A DNA stretch of 64,000 nucleotides from Corynebacterium sp. GTDB taxonomy: Bacteria; Actinomycetota; Actinomycetes; Mycobacteriales; Mycobacteriaceae. Of this stretch, positions 36,083 to 44,861 are shown one piece after another (within the stretch, counting starts at the first letter, position 1; the number at the start of each line of letters is the position of its first letter). Made by a program: the position numbers and the translations under genes. The stretch spans positions 83,013 through 147,012 of the forward strand of contig NZ_JAUNKC010000002.1 in assembly GCF_030532965.1 (NCBI RefSeq), in the 5' to 3' direction. Below the pieces are notes generated by a model. That model ran no database searches. It was given only the letters and a program-made list of their open reading frames with translations, and was not told where the DNA came from.

Positions 36083-36149
36083 GGTTGTTGATTGTAAATC
36101 CCAACCGGAGGTTTTAGTAGTTAGCCACGTTTACGCTGCGTGATCGGCT

Positions 36150-36692
36150 TTATTCCTCGGGCCCTAAAAGTAGATACTGCGCTAACCCGTAGGTTGTAAT
36201 CACCGCGAAATCCAGACCTGGGTGTGGATACTTATGCTTCAGATCGATCAACGCATCCGACAGCATAAACAGTGGCCCGCCGAGCGAATGCGACAGGCTG
36301 CTATACGAGGCCAGCAACGCACCGTAGGTGATGAGCCAGGCATCGCGCACGAGTGGCGCCGCCACCGCCATTGCCGCAAGATGCGGAACGACAAAAGCGG
36401 GCCGGTAGCCAGCCCGGAGCCGACGCGCGATAAACGCGGCATGCCCCAGACCGAAGCAGAGCGCACCACGCCGTAGATTCGCACCATCGCGCAGCAACAC
36501 GATGTCGCCCGCAAGGTGCGCCGCCGCCCCGATGACAAACAGCGGGTCACGTAATCGATGCGGTTGCGCTGCCATCAGGGCGGAGACGATCAGTGGTTTC
36601 GCCAGCTTTTCCGCCCGGGTTTTCCCACCACACAGCTTTGCGACGCTTGTGGTTGCGGTGGCTGCTAATGATACGGCGTTAAAGAACTTCAC
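36150..36692 (-). CDS. YhhN-like (lysoplasmalogenase family) membrane protein
   Basis: 180 residues, largely hydrophobic with about six to eight short helices. YhhN features include AEKLAKPLIVSALMAA near the N-terminus, GAAAHLAGDIVLLRDG, CFGLGHAAFIARRLRAGY and GGPLFMLSDALIDLKH. In animals this family (TMEM86) cleaves the vinyl-ether bond of lysoplasmalogens; the bacterial role is less clear. It lies 4 bp after clpB on the same strand and may be read from the same transcript. Confidence 0.7.
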   Translation of the reverse strand: MKFFNAVSLAATATTSVAKLCGGKTRAEKLAKPLIVSALMAAQPHRLRDPLFVIGAAAHLAGDIVLLRDGANLRRGALCFGLGHAAFIARRLRAGYRPAFVVPHLAAMAVAAPLVRDAWLITYGALLASYSSLSHSLGGPLFMLSDALIDLKHKYPHPGLDFAVITTYGLAQYLLLGPEE

Positions 36693-36696
36693 GCCT

Positions 36697-39258
36697 TTAT
36701 GCTAATCGACTCGTTTCGGTTGTCACCTCCAACGAACCGGATTCGTTCTTGGTCACCCGAACCGTATCGCCATCCCAAATCTCACCAGAGAGCAACTTCT
36801 TGGCCAATTGATCGCCAATTTCTTTCTGGATCAACCGACGCAATGGGCGAGCACCATATGCGGGATCGTAACCATGTTCCGCCAGCCACTTCTTGGCGTC
36901 CTCGCTGACATCAAGTTCCAGCCGACGATGCGACAGTCGCTTGCGCAGGTCAGCCAGCTGAATGTCCACGATGCTGGTCAATTGATCCTCGCTCAATGGG
37001 TCGAAGATAACGACATCATCGAGACGGTTGATGAACTCCGGCTTGAAGGCACGTTTGACCGCCTCCATCATCTGCTCCCGGGTACCGCCGGCACCAAGGT
37101 TGGAGGTCAGGATCAGCACCGTGTTCCTAAAGTCAACAGTGCGCCCCTGGCCATCCGTGAGCCGACCTTCATCAAGCACCTGCAGCAGGATATCGAATAC
37201 ATCTGGATGCGCCTTCTCCACCTCGTCGAAAAGCACGACGGTGTAGGGCCGCCTGCGTACCGCCTCGGTGAGCTGGCCGCCCTGGTCGTAACCCACGTAT
37301 CCCGGAGGGGCACCGACGAGGCGGGCAACGGAGTGCTTCTCGCCGAACTCGGACATGTCGATGCGCACCATCGCACGATCGTCATCGAACATGAACTCCG
37401 CCAATGCCTTAGCAAGCTCCGTCTTACCCACACCCGTAGGACCGAGGAACAGGAAGGAACCCGTCGGACGGTTCGGATCGGCGACCCCGGCGCGGGAACG
37501 CCGCACCGCATCGGATACCGCTTCGACGGCCTCCAATTGCCCGACAACGCGCTTACCCAGCTCGCCTTCCATATTGAGAAGCTTCTCCGTTTCCCCGGCG
37601 AGCATCTTTCCGGCGGGGATACCCGTCCACGCCGAAACCACTTCGGCAATCGTGTCTGGGGTTACCTCTTCTGTCAGCATGGTCGGAGTTGTCGAGGTTA
37701 CTTCGGCGTCTGCGAGTTGCTTCTCCAGCTCCGGAATGCGGCCGTACCGCAGTTCCGCAACCTTGCCGTAGTCGCCGTCGCGTTCTGCGATTTCCGATTC
37801 CTGGCGCAATTGCTCCAGCTCTTCTTTCGCTTCCCGCACCTTATCAATGGCGGCTTTCTCGTTGTGCCACCGGGCTTTCAGCTCGCCGAGGCGCTCCCGT
37901 TCGTCGGCGAGCTCTTGCCGCAGCTTCTCCAACCGGTCTTTCGACGCCGCGTCGGTTTCCTTCGTTAACGCGACTTCCTCGATTTCCAACCGGCGCACGA
38001 TCCGCTCAAGTTCGTCGATTTCCTGTGGCGAGGAGTCGATTTCCATGCGCAGCCGGGAGGCAGCCTCATCCACCAGGTCGATCGCCTTATCCGGCAGGAA
38101 CCGCGAGGTGATGTACCGATCCGACAAGGTTGCGGCGGCAACCAGGGCCGAGTCCTGAATCCGGACGCCGTGGTGCACTTCGTAGCGTTCTTTCAGACCA
38201 CGCAAGATACCGATGGCATCTTCAACCGATGGTTCACCCACGAACACCTGCTGGAACCGGCGTTCCAGCGCGGCATCTTTCTCAATGTATTTGCGGTATT
38301 CATCGAGCGTGGTTGCGCCGACAAGTCGCAGTTCGCCGCGAGCGAGCAATGGCTTAATCATGTTACCCGCATCCATCGCGGATTCACCGGTTGCACCCGC
38401 GCCGACGATCGTATGCAGCTCGTCGATGAAGGTGATGATTTCGCCTTCCGCTTCCTTAATCTCATCCAGCACAGCCTTGAGCCGTTCCTCGAACTCGCCG
38501 CGATACTTCGCACCCGCGACCATCGACCCTAAGTCCAAGCTAATGAGGGTCTTTCCCCGCAACGATTCCGGAACGTCGCCCGCCACGATGCGGCGCGCCA
38601 ATCCTTCGACAATTGCGGTTTTACCCACACCTGGTTCACCGATAAGAACTGGGTTGTTCTTTGTCCGGCGGGACAGCACCTGGACGACCCGGCGAATCTC
38701 GGCATCGCGGCCGATCACCGGATCGATCTTGCCCTCCCGGGCGCGTGCCGTGAGATCCGTTGAGTACTTTTCTAATGCTTGGAAGCTGCCCTCGGGATCT
38801 TGGTCGGTGACCTTCTTCGAGCCGCGCACGGTTGGAAAAACGCCTTTAATCGCGTCGTAGGTTGCGCCGCGCTTGGTCAGCAACTCGGCGGCGTCGGATT
38901 TTCCACGGGCAATACCGGCGAGCAGCACCTCGGTGGAAACGTATTCGTCGCCTAATTCGCCCGCTAACTCCTGAGCCGCGGTCAGCGCGTTTAACGCTTC
39001 GCGATTAAACGTCGGATTCGCCATCCCAGAGCCCTCGGCTCGCGGATAGCCATTAACTAAGGCGACAGCTTCTTGCCGTACCACTTCTGAATCAACACCA
39101 GTTGCACGCAAAACCGGAATGGCAATGCTATCTTCCTGGCCTAAAATCGCTGCCAATAAATGGGCAGGCCGAATATCTGGGTTCCCCAGAGCTGAGGCCT
39201 GCTGCAATGCCATTTGCAGGGCTTCCTGCGTCTTTGTCGTTGGGTTAAATGCGTTCAT
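36697..39258 (-). CDS. clpB: ClpB ATP-dependent disaggregase
   Basis: 853 residues from the ATG at 39258, which follows AAAGGAG; an upstream in-frame start at 39324 would add 22 residues and would run through the HAIR operator. It has the N-terminal Clp repeat ([18 protein letters not shown]), AAA1 with Walker [14 protein letters not shown] and Walker [14 protein letters not shown], the middle coiled coil (about 400-540) and AAA2 with [14 protein letters not shown] and [15 protein letters not shown]. It works with DnaK/DnaJ/GrpE to rescue aggregated proteins. The HAIR site upstream shows HspR repression. Confidence 0.97.
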   Translation of the reverse strand: MNAFNPTTKTQEALQMALQQASALGNPDIRPAHLLAAILGQEDSIAIPVLRATGVDSEVVRQEAVALVNGYPRAEGSGMANPTFNREALNALTAAQELAGELGDEYVSTEVLLAGIARGKSDAAELLTKRGATYDAIKGVFPTVRGSKKVTDQDPEGSFQALEKYSTDLTARAREGKIDPVIGRDAEIRRVVQVLSRRTKNNPVLIGEPGVGKTAIVEGLARRIVAGDVPESLRGKTLISLDLGSMVAGAKYRGEFEERLKAVLDEIKEAEGEIITFIDELHTIVGAGATGESAMDAGNMIKPLLARGELRLVGATTLDEYRKYIEKDAALERRFQQVFVGEPSVEDAIGILRGLKERYEVHHGVRIQDSALVAAATLSDRYITSRFLPDKAIDLVDEAASRLRMEIDSSPQEIDELERIVRRLEIEEVALTKETDAASKDRLEKLRQELADERERLGELKARWHNEKAAIDKVREAKEELEQLRQESEIAERDGDYGKVAELRYGRIPELEKQLADAEVTSTTPTMLTEEVTPDTIAEVVSAWTGIPAGKMLAGETEKLLNMEGELGKRVVGQLEAVEAVSDAVRRSRAGVADPNRPTGSFLFLGPTGVGKTELAKALAEFMFDDDRAMVRIDMSEFGEKHSVARLVGAPPGYVGYDQGGQLTEAVRRRPYTVVLFDEVEKAHPDVFDILLQVLDEGRLTDGQGRTVDFRNTVLILTSNLGAGGTREQMMEAVKRAFKPEFINRLDDVVIFDPLSEDQLTSIVDIQLADLRKRLSHRRLELDVSEDAKKWLAEHGYDPAYGARPLRRLIQKEIGDQLAKKLLSGEIWDGDTVRVTKNESGSLEVTTETSRLA

Positions 39259-39289
39259 TTTTCTCCTTTTCGGGTTCAACTTTTCTGAA

Positions 39290-39310
39290 ATTGAGTAAGT
39301 TACACTCAAC
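39290..39310. promoter_or_regulatory. HAIR (HspR operator) upstream of clpB
   Basis: TTGAGT-N7-ACTCAA at 39291-39309 matches the HspR inverted repeat consensus CTTGAGT-N7-ACTCAAG with a change only in the outermost bases. It lies about 32 bp before the clpB start. A further half-site ACTCAAG occurs at 39358-39364. Confidence 0.88.
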
Positions 39311-39513
39311 TTTGATACAAGCATACACCACTTTTGGAAAAATGTTTAGCCCCCTAGACTCAAGTTTTTTAGATTGACGAACCCCACATCCCCGATTCTA
39401 GAGAAAACCCCGCGCAGCCAGCCCGCTCCCCCTATAATTTTTAGCCCGCAAACGCAAAAAATTGCGGCCCGGTTAGCTGCAACCTGGCCGCAATTCGATT
39501 GGCTTAATTCCAA

Positions 39514-39666
39514 TTAAGCAACTTCACACTCATCCCAGTGTCCATCATGCTCGCGATGCCGATGTCCATCATGGATGTAGTCCACGTGATCGCCGTGCTG
39601 AACAGCCTCGTGGCCGCAGCCCTCGCCGTGAACATGGTCATGATTCTCGTGAATCTTGCAGCTCAT
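39514..39666 (-). CDS. Histidine-rich 50-residue metal-binding-type protein
   Basis: A 50-codon reading frame that begins SCKIHENHDHVHGEG and continues with GDHVDYIHDGHRHREHDGH. It has 12 His, 3 Cys and many Asp/Glu, in HxH and HxHxH patterns. This matches a recurrent actinobacterial mini-protein that is often mislabelled a zinc transporter permease. It is probably a cytosolic zinc, nickel or copper buffer; the metal is not known. GGAAAGG lies about 9 bases before the ATG. It is monocistronic, between clpB and a divergent oxidoreductase gene. The rest of 39325-39956 shows only the HspR half-site and promoter-length AT-rich DNA. Confidence 0.8.
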   Translation of the reverse strand: MSCKIHENHDHVHGEGCGHEAVQHGDHVDYIHDGHRHREHDGHWDECEVA

Positions 39667-39956
39667 TTTCAATAACCTTTCCGGTATCCGTTACTCTTCG
39701 CTCTCTAATTTACCGAATTTCCGCACGTTGTAAAGGGTATGGCGAAATTTTTTCCAAAGGAAAGCATTTTCAATAGCGACGCGCCGGTGCTGAAAATTTT
39801 TCAATAGCGAACCTTAATGAAAACAGCACCACTAAACTGGAAATATTAAAATTAACGATCGAATTTATATGTTTTTCTAAGGAAGGTTACCCCTGTATGA
39901 ACTAACCACATTCGGGGTTACCGGTTCGGCCCGAAAACAAGGTTAAAATAGACATC

Positions 39957-41093
39957 GTGACTGTAGAAACCCCGTTGAACCAAACCGTTGAGAAACTACG
40001 TGTGCTCAGCGACGAGTTTTCCCGGGACGTTTTCCACTCCTTTTTCCGAAGTCATCCCCATGAACGGCTCGTTATCAGCCCCGAATTCCCCATCGCCGCC
40101 GCAATCAGTTTCATTTGCCACGGCGCGGACGCGAACGGGACGTTATACCCCGAAACCGAAAACCGGCTCCGGGAATTAGCAGAAATAATCACCGCCCACG
40201 GGTTCCGATCCATCCTGCCGTTTGCCGACGCCATCACCAAGTCCATCCGGCACTACTGCATGCGCGATGATTTTTTTGGTGCCATCGCCGCAGAACGCGC
40301 GGTGGAACAAGCTGCCGAGGTCCTCAACCACGCCGCCCAATCGTCGATAAGCCAGCCGGTCATGGCGGAAGTCGTCGAAGTTGAAAAGCGTTGCCGCAAT
40401 ATCTCAGTGGTCCGCGTTCTTACTGATTGTCAGATCGACTACCGCTCCGGGCAGTTTCTCACCGTCAACTCCGACTACACCGGCGGTCGCTGGCGCGACC
40501 TCTGCCCCAGCATCCCCTCCAACGAAGCCCGGCAAGTCGAATTCCACGTCTACGCTGGCGACGAAGCCACCTCCATTCTGGGCGCTTCCCGCGCCGGTGA
40601 CCGGCTACGCATCGGTGCTGCTGGCGGCGGCTTCACCATCGACTACGAAGAAGACCTTCTTCTTCTCGCCCACGGCACCGGCCTTGCCGCCGCCCGTTCG
40701 ATCATCATCGACCTGCTGATGCGCTCCAACCAACCCCGCACCCACCTCTTTGTGAGCGCCGATTACCCCGGTGAACTCTACGAACTCCAGGGGCTGTGGC
40801 AACTCGCCAGTGCCGCCCCTTGGTTATTTATCAAACCGATCGTTCGCAATCGAACCGATGCCTGGTGGGTAGGCGCTACCGAACACAGTACTGCTCCGCG
40901 CGGCCTGCACCTGATGGAAGTCGGCAAACTCGGCGAAGTTGTTTCCAGCTACGGCACCTGGGAAGGCCACCAAGTTCTTATCACCGGCCCCACCGATATC
41001 GTCACCGAAACCCGGCTCGCGCTGCTACGCGGCGGCACGCCTGACTCCATCATCCAGACCCAAGGTTCCAGCCGCGATTATTTCTGGGACTAA
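39957..41093 (+). CDS. Flavohemoprotein-like oxidoreductase with degenerate globin part
   Basis: 378 residues with a GTG start. The C-terminal two thirds are a ferredoxin-NADP-reductase-type module: an FAD-binding barrel (YRSGQFLTVNS near 170, then a short strand-rich section ending DRLRIGAAGG) and an NAD(P)-binding lobe with LLLLAHGTGLAAARSIIIDL and VLITGPTDIV. The first 130 residues are helical and globin-like in length and position (VFHSFFRSHPH, IITAHGFRSILPFADAI), but clear haem-ligand context is hard to see. Flavohemoglobins remove nitric oxide. This version may have lost or altered haem binding. Confidence 0.65.
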   Translation: MTVETPLNQTVEKLRVLSDEFSRDVFHSFFRSHPHERLVISPEFPIAAAISFICHGADANGTLYPETENRLRELAEIITAHGFRSILPFADAITKSIRHYCMRDDFFGAIAAERAVEQAAEVLNHAAQSSISQPVMAEVVEVEKRCRNISVVRVLTDCQIDYRSGQFLTVNSDYTGGRWRDLCPSIPSNEARQVEFHVYAGDEATSILGASRAGDRLRIGAAGGGFTIDYEEDLLLLAHGTGLAAARSIIIDLLMRSNQPRTHLFVSADYPGELYELQGLWQLASAAPWLFIKPIVRNRTDAWWVGATEHSTAPRGLHLMEVGKLGEVVSSYGTWEGHQVLITGPTDIVTETRLALLRGGTPDSIIQTQGSSRDYFWD

Positions 41094-41142
41094 TTTCCCA
41101 CCCATTTTCTCTCCCCCACGCGCACTTTTCCACAGCGTTATT

Positions 41143-41214
41143 ACGTCGGAGATTGCCTCAGCGGGGGTCGAAAAGCGCAGGCCAACACCGGCTACATGTC
41201 GAAGTCTCCGACTT
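41143..41214. repeat. Second-family palindrome, 72-bp form
   Basis: The left arm (aCGTCGGAGATT) and right arm (AgTCTCCGACTT) are imperfect inverted repeats of the consensus AAGTCGGAGATT/AATCTCCGACTT. GTCGAAAAGC lies inside at 41167-41176. The element sits in the gap between two convergent genes and could also act as a bidirectional terminator. Confidence 0.8.
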
Positions 41215-41266
41215 TAAAGAAACACACGAAACCCACGTGCATTAGTGCGTGGGATAGTGTTGGTTC

Positions 41267-42085
41267 TTATTTGGTGGAGTAGTCCTGTGGGTAGTCGACG
41301 ACCGGGAGCTTTTCGCGAACTTGCGCCACGTCGGCGGTGGTGACGTCGAAAAGCACGAGTTCTTCCTCCGGCCCCGCCTCAGCGGCGATCTGCCCTTCGG
41401 GGGTCGTGATCGTGGAATGCCCAACCCCACGCGGCGCGCTGCCGGAAGTGTCGGTCTCAGCCTGGTCCGCCGCGATTACCCAGGAGGTGGAATCGAGGGC
41501 ACGGGCTTGGCTAAGCAGGTGCTTTTGCCGTAGTTTATCCGGGCCGCCCGCCCACGATATGGGCACCGCGATGACTTCCGCGCCGCGCGCCGCGAGCTGC
41601 CGGAAAAGTTCCGGAAACCTCAGGTCATAGCAGATGGCCAGGCCAATTGTGGTGTCGGCGTAGTCGAAAACGACGAGTTTCTCACCGGGTTTCACGGTGT
41701 CGGATTCGCGGTAGCCGAAGGCGTCGTAGGTGTGGATTTTATCGTAGTGATAGATGTCACCGCTGGGCAGGGCGGCGATGGCGGTGTTTGTTATCCGATT
41801 GATGGTTTTATCACCGCGCTGGACGGAATCGGCCGGGCAAAAAATCCCCACGATAATGGCAATGTTTTCCCGTTTCGCGCAGCGGGCAACGGTGGTGACG
41901 AAGTCGCCGTCGAGGGGTTCGGCAGCCTTATCGAGCCGCCCGGTGCCGAAGGCTTGCATGGTTGCTTCGGGGAAGACAATGAGCTGCGCGCCGCGCGCGG
42001 CGGCCTCGGCGGAAAGCGTGCAGACTCGTGCAAGATTTGCGGGTTTATCCACAGATGAGCGAATTTGGCCGATTGCGACTTTCAT
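41267..42085 (-). CDS. Carbon-nitrogen hydrolase (nitrilase superfamily)
   Basis: 272 residues from the ATG at 42085 (KVAIGQIRSSVDKPANLARV). The catalytic triad is visible: Glu in VFPEATMQAF, Lys in YDKIHTYDAFGYRESD and Cys in GLAICYDLRFPELFRQ. The length and motifs fit the Nit/omega-amidase-like branch (deaminated glutathione or keto-glutaramate amidases), which repairs damaged metabolites, but substrate assignment needs more than sequence. It converges on the flavohemoprotein-like gene across a palindromic repeat. Confidence 0.85.
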   Translation of the reverse strand: MKVAIGQIRSSVDKPANLARVCTLSAEAAARGAQLIVFPEATMQAFGTGRLDKAAEPLDGDFVTTVARCAKRENIAIIVGIFCPADSVQRGDKTINRITNTAIAALPSGDIYHYDKIHTYDAFGYRESDTVKPGEKLVVFDYADTTIGLAICYDLRFPELFRQLAARGAEVIAVPISWAGGPDKLRQKHLLSQARALDSTSWVIAADQAETDTSGSAPRGVGHSTITTPEGQIAAEAGPEEELVLFDVTTADVAQVREKLPVVDYPQDYSTK

Positions 42086-42186
42086 GGCCCCCAGCATAAT
42101 GCCTGGTTGCCTCCGAAGTTATCCACAGGCAAAAATTTTTTTCGAGATTTTCCCAATTTTAGTTGCGCCGTTGTTGCAATGGGTCT

Positions 42187-42438
42187 ATGAGCACTTTTAC
42201 ATCATTTGATCGAAACGTTGTGTTTCCGTTTTCTCCGCCGCCGCAGCTACCCGCAAGTCAGCACGTTGGGGCAACGAACAACACAAATGCCGCACTGGCA
42301 CAGTTTCATACAGAAACCCACGCCGCGCTAACAACCCAGGAAGCTGCGTTGGCGGACCACATTTCAGCTTTGCGACGCTTCACCGCCGCCCAAATTCAGA
42401 TCGATTCTTCCTTCGCCACCAACTTGGAGGACAAATAA
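42187..42438 (+). CDS. Small helical protein, possible ESX/WXG100-like partner
   Basis: 83 residues from the ATG at 42187. A proline-rich N-terminus (FPFSPPPQLPAS) is followed by one long amphipathic helix ending ADHISALRRFTAAQIQIDSS. The size and helical character, and its stop overlapping the DUF1023-type gene start (TAATG), recall small partners of type VII secreted or DUF1023 proteins. No WxG motif is seen. The function is therefore tentative. Confidence 0.5.
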   Translation: MSTFTSFDRNVVFPFSPPPQLPASQHVGATNNTNAALAQFHTETHAALTTQEAALADHISALRRFTAAQIQIDSSFATNLEDK

Positions 42439-43700
42439 TGCTCCCACTCGATTCCACTTTGTTGAAACAAGCCGCAGCCTCCCACCGGCAATTTGTCGCC
42501 GCAACGGGACAATTCCTAGCAGAACACCAGCCGCAATGGAGTCAAGCCTTCAGCGTGGCAACCGGTCAGGCATACGACGCAGGCCAGGACACGCTGGGGG
42601 AACTCGTCACCTCCATGATGAAAAGGTGGGAGAAATCCCACCAGCTGGCAGAATATCTGGAGCTTACCGCCGCAGCGCAGCAAGATTTGGAAGAAAAACT
42701 CGACATGGTCAAGCGCATTGCCGCAGCTTTCGGGGTAATTGTCGTGGATCGCGTTGTTACCCCGACAACTATCACTGCGGTGAAAACCGCGCCACTGGTG
42801 CAACATATAGTCGATACGATTTATCTCTGGGGAGAGATGCTGGATAAGGCCTGCGCATGGGAAGTCAGGTCGCTGACGGAATGCGCCTTGCCGCCGGACC
42901 CCAAGGCCGAGCTTCTGGGCGACATTGAACTTCAGCAACCGCCACAGAACCGATTGGCACAGCAACACAGCCAGGCAATGGCAGTTGCTCCCCCAGAAAT
43001 TAAACAACTATTGATCGATCATCCGGGGGCCAAACTGCTCCAGGTGTCGGACAATAATTTTGCGGTTGCTTTTGGTGATCCCTACACCGCTACCGCGGTT
43101 AACTCCGTCTATCACGGAGTTGGATCGGCTAAACCTGAGCAATGGCACGCAGACCTCGACAGAATCAAGGACTTTCATGGGGCGATTGTGGGAAAACTAG
43201 CGCCAGAAAAAATCAGCACCGCAACAGTGATGTTTGTAAACCTAGATTCCCCGCCTGCGCTACATAACGCGATAGAACCATCAGCGGCCATTCGCGGGGC
43301 TCAGCAGGTTCAGGATTTTCAACATGCGCTTACCAGCTCTAACCCAAACGCCAAGAGGATAACTTGTGCGCACAGTTTTGCGTCAGTCACGATGGGTTAC
43401 GCAGCACAGCTTCCCAAAGGCTTAGATACGGATACCGTGATTAATGTTGGCAGTCCCGGAAATCGGACGGATTCCGCACAAGATCTCCAACTTAACAGCG
43501 AAAACCCGCGGGTCATAACCGCAATTAACGATGAAGACCCCATACAGCTCGTGGAAGGCATCCACGGGGTTGATCCAGCGTCGCCAGAATACGGCGCCGA
43601 GGTGTGGAATTTGCACGGCGATCATTCGTCATATTTCCGTGACCCCACATTCCAACACCTCGTAGCCGAAGAGATCAAGAAACTCGTTCAGTCGGAGTAG
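42438..43700 (+). CDS. DUF1023-type alpha/beta hydrolase with helical N-terminus
   Basis: 420 residues. The helical N-terminal half (about 1-190) looks like a WXG/ESX-type or scaffold region, for example YLELTAAAQQDLEEKLDMVK. The C-terminal half is the alpha/beta hydrolase of DUF1023 proteins: VMFVNLDSPPA, then TCAHSFASVTMG as nucleophile elbow, VINVGSPGN and a late His segment NLHGDHSSYF. The family elbow is usually GHSYGS; here the first Gly is Ala and the second is Ala, while the Ser is kept. DUF1023 proteins are common near type VII secretion genes in Actinobacteria. Substrate unknown. It is coupled to the upstream small gene. Confidence 0.65.
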   Translation: MLPLDSTLLKQAAASHRQFVAATGQFLAEHQPQWSQAFSVATGQAYDAGQDTLGELVTSMMKRWEKSHQLAEYLELTAAAQQDLEEKLDMVKRIAAAFGVIVVDRVVTPTTITAVKTAPLVQHIVDTIYLWGEMLDKACAWEVRSLTECALPPDPKAELLGDIELQQPPQNRLAQQHSQAMAVAPPEIKQLLIDHPGAKLLQVSDNNFAVAFGDPYTATAVNSVYHGVGSAKPEQWHADLDRIKDFHGAIVGKLAPEKISTATVMFVNLDSPPALHNAIEPSAAIRGAQQVQDFQHALTSSNPNAKRITCAHSFASVTMGYAAQLPKGLDTDTVINVGSPGNRTDSAQDLQLNSENPRVITAINDEDPIQLVEGIHGVDPASPEYGAEVWNLHGDHSSYFRDPTFQHLVAEEIKKLVQSE

Positions 43701-43703
43701 TCG

Positions 43704-44732
43704 CTAGTCGTACCGGATTGCCATACGGCCATCAATGGCACCGCGGCGCATATCCTCAAATACCGAGTTCACGTCACCGAGTTTGCATTCGGTGACGGTG
43801 GGCTTGATCAATCCGCGTGCATAGAAGTCCAAGGCCTCTTCCAGGTCTTGGCGAGTTCCCACCAGGGAACCGCGAATTGTCAGAGCCTTGAACACAATAT
43901 CGAAGATAGGTGCCGGGAAATCCCCTGGTGGCAGGCCGTTGAATACGATCGTACCGCCCTTGCGGGTCATGTCGATTGCCTGGCCGAAGGCCTTAGGGTG
44001 CACCGCAGTAACCAGCACGCCGTGGGCGCCGCCCTTGGTGTATTCATTGATGGCGGCTGCGGGATCCGTTTCCGCCGCATTGACGACGAATTCCGCGCCG
44101 TGTTTCTTGGCCAGTTCCAGCTTTTCCGGCGCAATGTCGACCGCGATGACCCGCAGTCCCATCGCAACCGCGTATTGCACCGCGATGTGGCCAAGGCCGC
44201 CAACACCGGAAATGACCACGAATTGTCCTGGTCGGGTGTCGGTGACCTTGAGGCCCTTGTACACCGTGACACCAGCACACAGGATTGGAGCAACTTCGAT
44301 CGGATCAGCACCTTCGGGGATACGAGCGCAGTAGCGCGTATCGACCAACATGTACTCGCCAAACGAGCCATCGACGGTGTAGCCACCGTATTCGGCTGAA
44401 TTGCATAGGGTTTCCCAGCCGGTGCGACAGTGTTCACAGGTGCCACATGCGGACCAGAGCCACACATTGCCCACCATGTCGCCCACTTTCACATCGTGAT
44501 CGCCGGGCCCTAGTTTCACTACTTCGCCCACACCTTCGTGACCTGGGACGAATGGTGGCTTCGGTTTGACTGGCCAGTCGCCTTCTGCGGCGTGGAGGTC
44601 GGTGTGGCAGACACCGGAGGCGAGGTTTTTCACCAGCGCTTGGTGTGGCCCTGGTTCTGGCAGGTCCAGCGTGCCAATTGTGAGTTCTGGACCAAATTCT
44701 TCAACGATTGCGGCATTAAATTGATCGGACAT
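43704..44732 (-). CDS. adhA: Zinc-dependent alcohol dehydrogenase
   Basis: 342 residues from the ATG at 44732 (SDQFNAAIVEEFGPEL). This medium-chain dehydrogenase has the catalytic zinc site CHTDLHAAEGDW and GHEGVGEV and the structural zinc cysteines CGTCEHCRTGWETLC. The NAD-binding loop is VISGVGGLGHIAVQYA. It oxidises ethanol to acetaldehyde. The aldehyde dehydrogenase gene lies upstream on the same strand, so together they carry ethanol to acetate. In C. glutamicum the homologous pair is controlled by RamA/RamB; no site was confirmed here. A terminator lies between the two genes. Confidence 0.93.
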   Translation of the reverse strand: MSDQFNAAIVEEFGPELTIGTLDLPEPGPHQALVKNLASGVCHTDLHAAEGDWPVKPKPPFVPGHEGVGEVVKLGPGDHDVKVGDMVGNVWLWSACGTCEHCRTGWETLCNSAEYGGYTVDGSFGEYMLVDTRYCARIPEGADPIEVAPILCAGVTVYKGLKVTDTRPGQFVVISGVGGLGHIAVQYAVAMGLRVIAVDIAPEKLELAKKHGAEFVVNAAETDPAAAINEYTKGGAHGVLVTAVHPKAFGQAIDMTRKGGTIVFNGLPPGDFPAPIFDIVFKALTIRGSLVGTRQDLEEALDFYARGLIKPTVTECKLGDVNSVFEDMRRGAIDGRMAIRYD

Positions 44733-44794
44733 AGGGGGATACCTTTCTCCCAAAACCGGTAATAACAACAGTTTTCAATAACTGTTCAAAATGC

Positions 44795-44823
44795 CGAAAG
44801 ACCGGGAATGCCCCGGCCTTTCG
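44795..44823 (-). terminator. Terminator between aldehyde dehydrogenase and adhA
   Basis: The stem CGAAAG-x-CCGGG / CCCGG-x-CTTTCG with one mismatched pair and a short loop lies 39 bp after the aldehyde dehydrogenase stop. It would end that transcript before adhA, giving adhA its own promoter. There is no long T-run. Confidence 0.65.
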
Positions 44824-44861
44824 TTCGCCTAATCTTAAGGATTCGTACGTGCGCAAAACCC

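Noticed and set aside
44795..44823. Riboswitch upstream of adhA
   Set aside because: The structure is a simple hairpin directly after the upstream gene, so terminator is the simpler reading.
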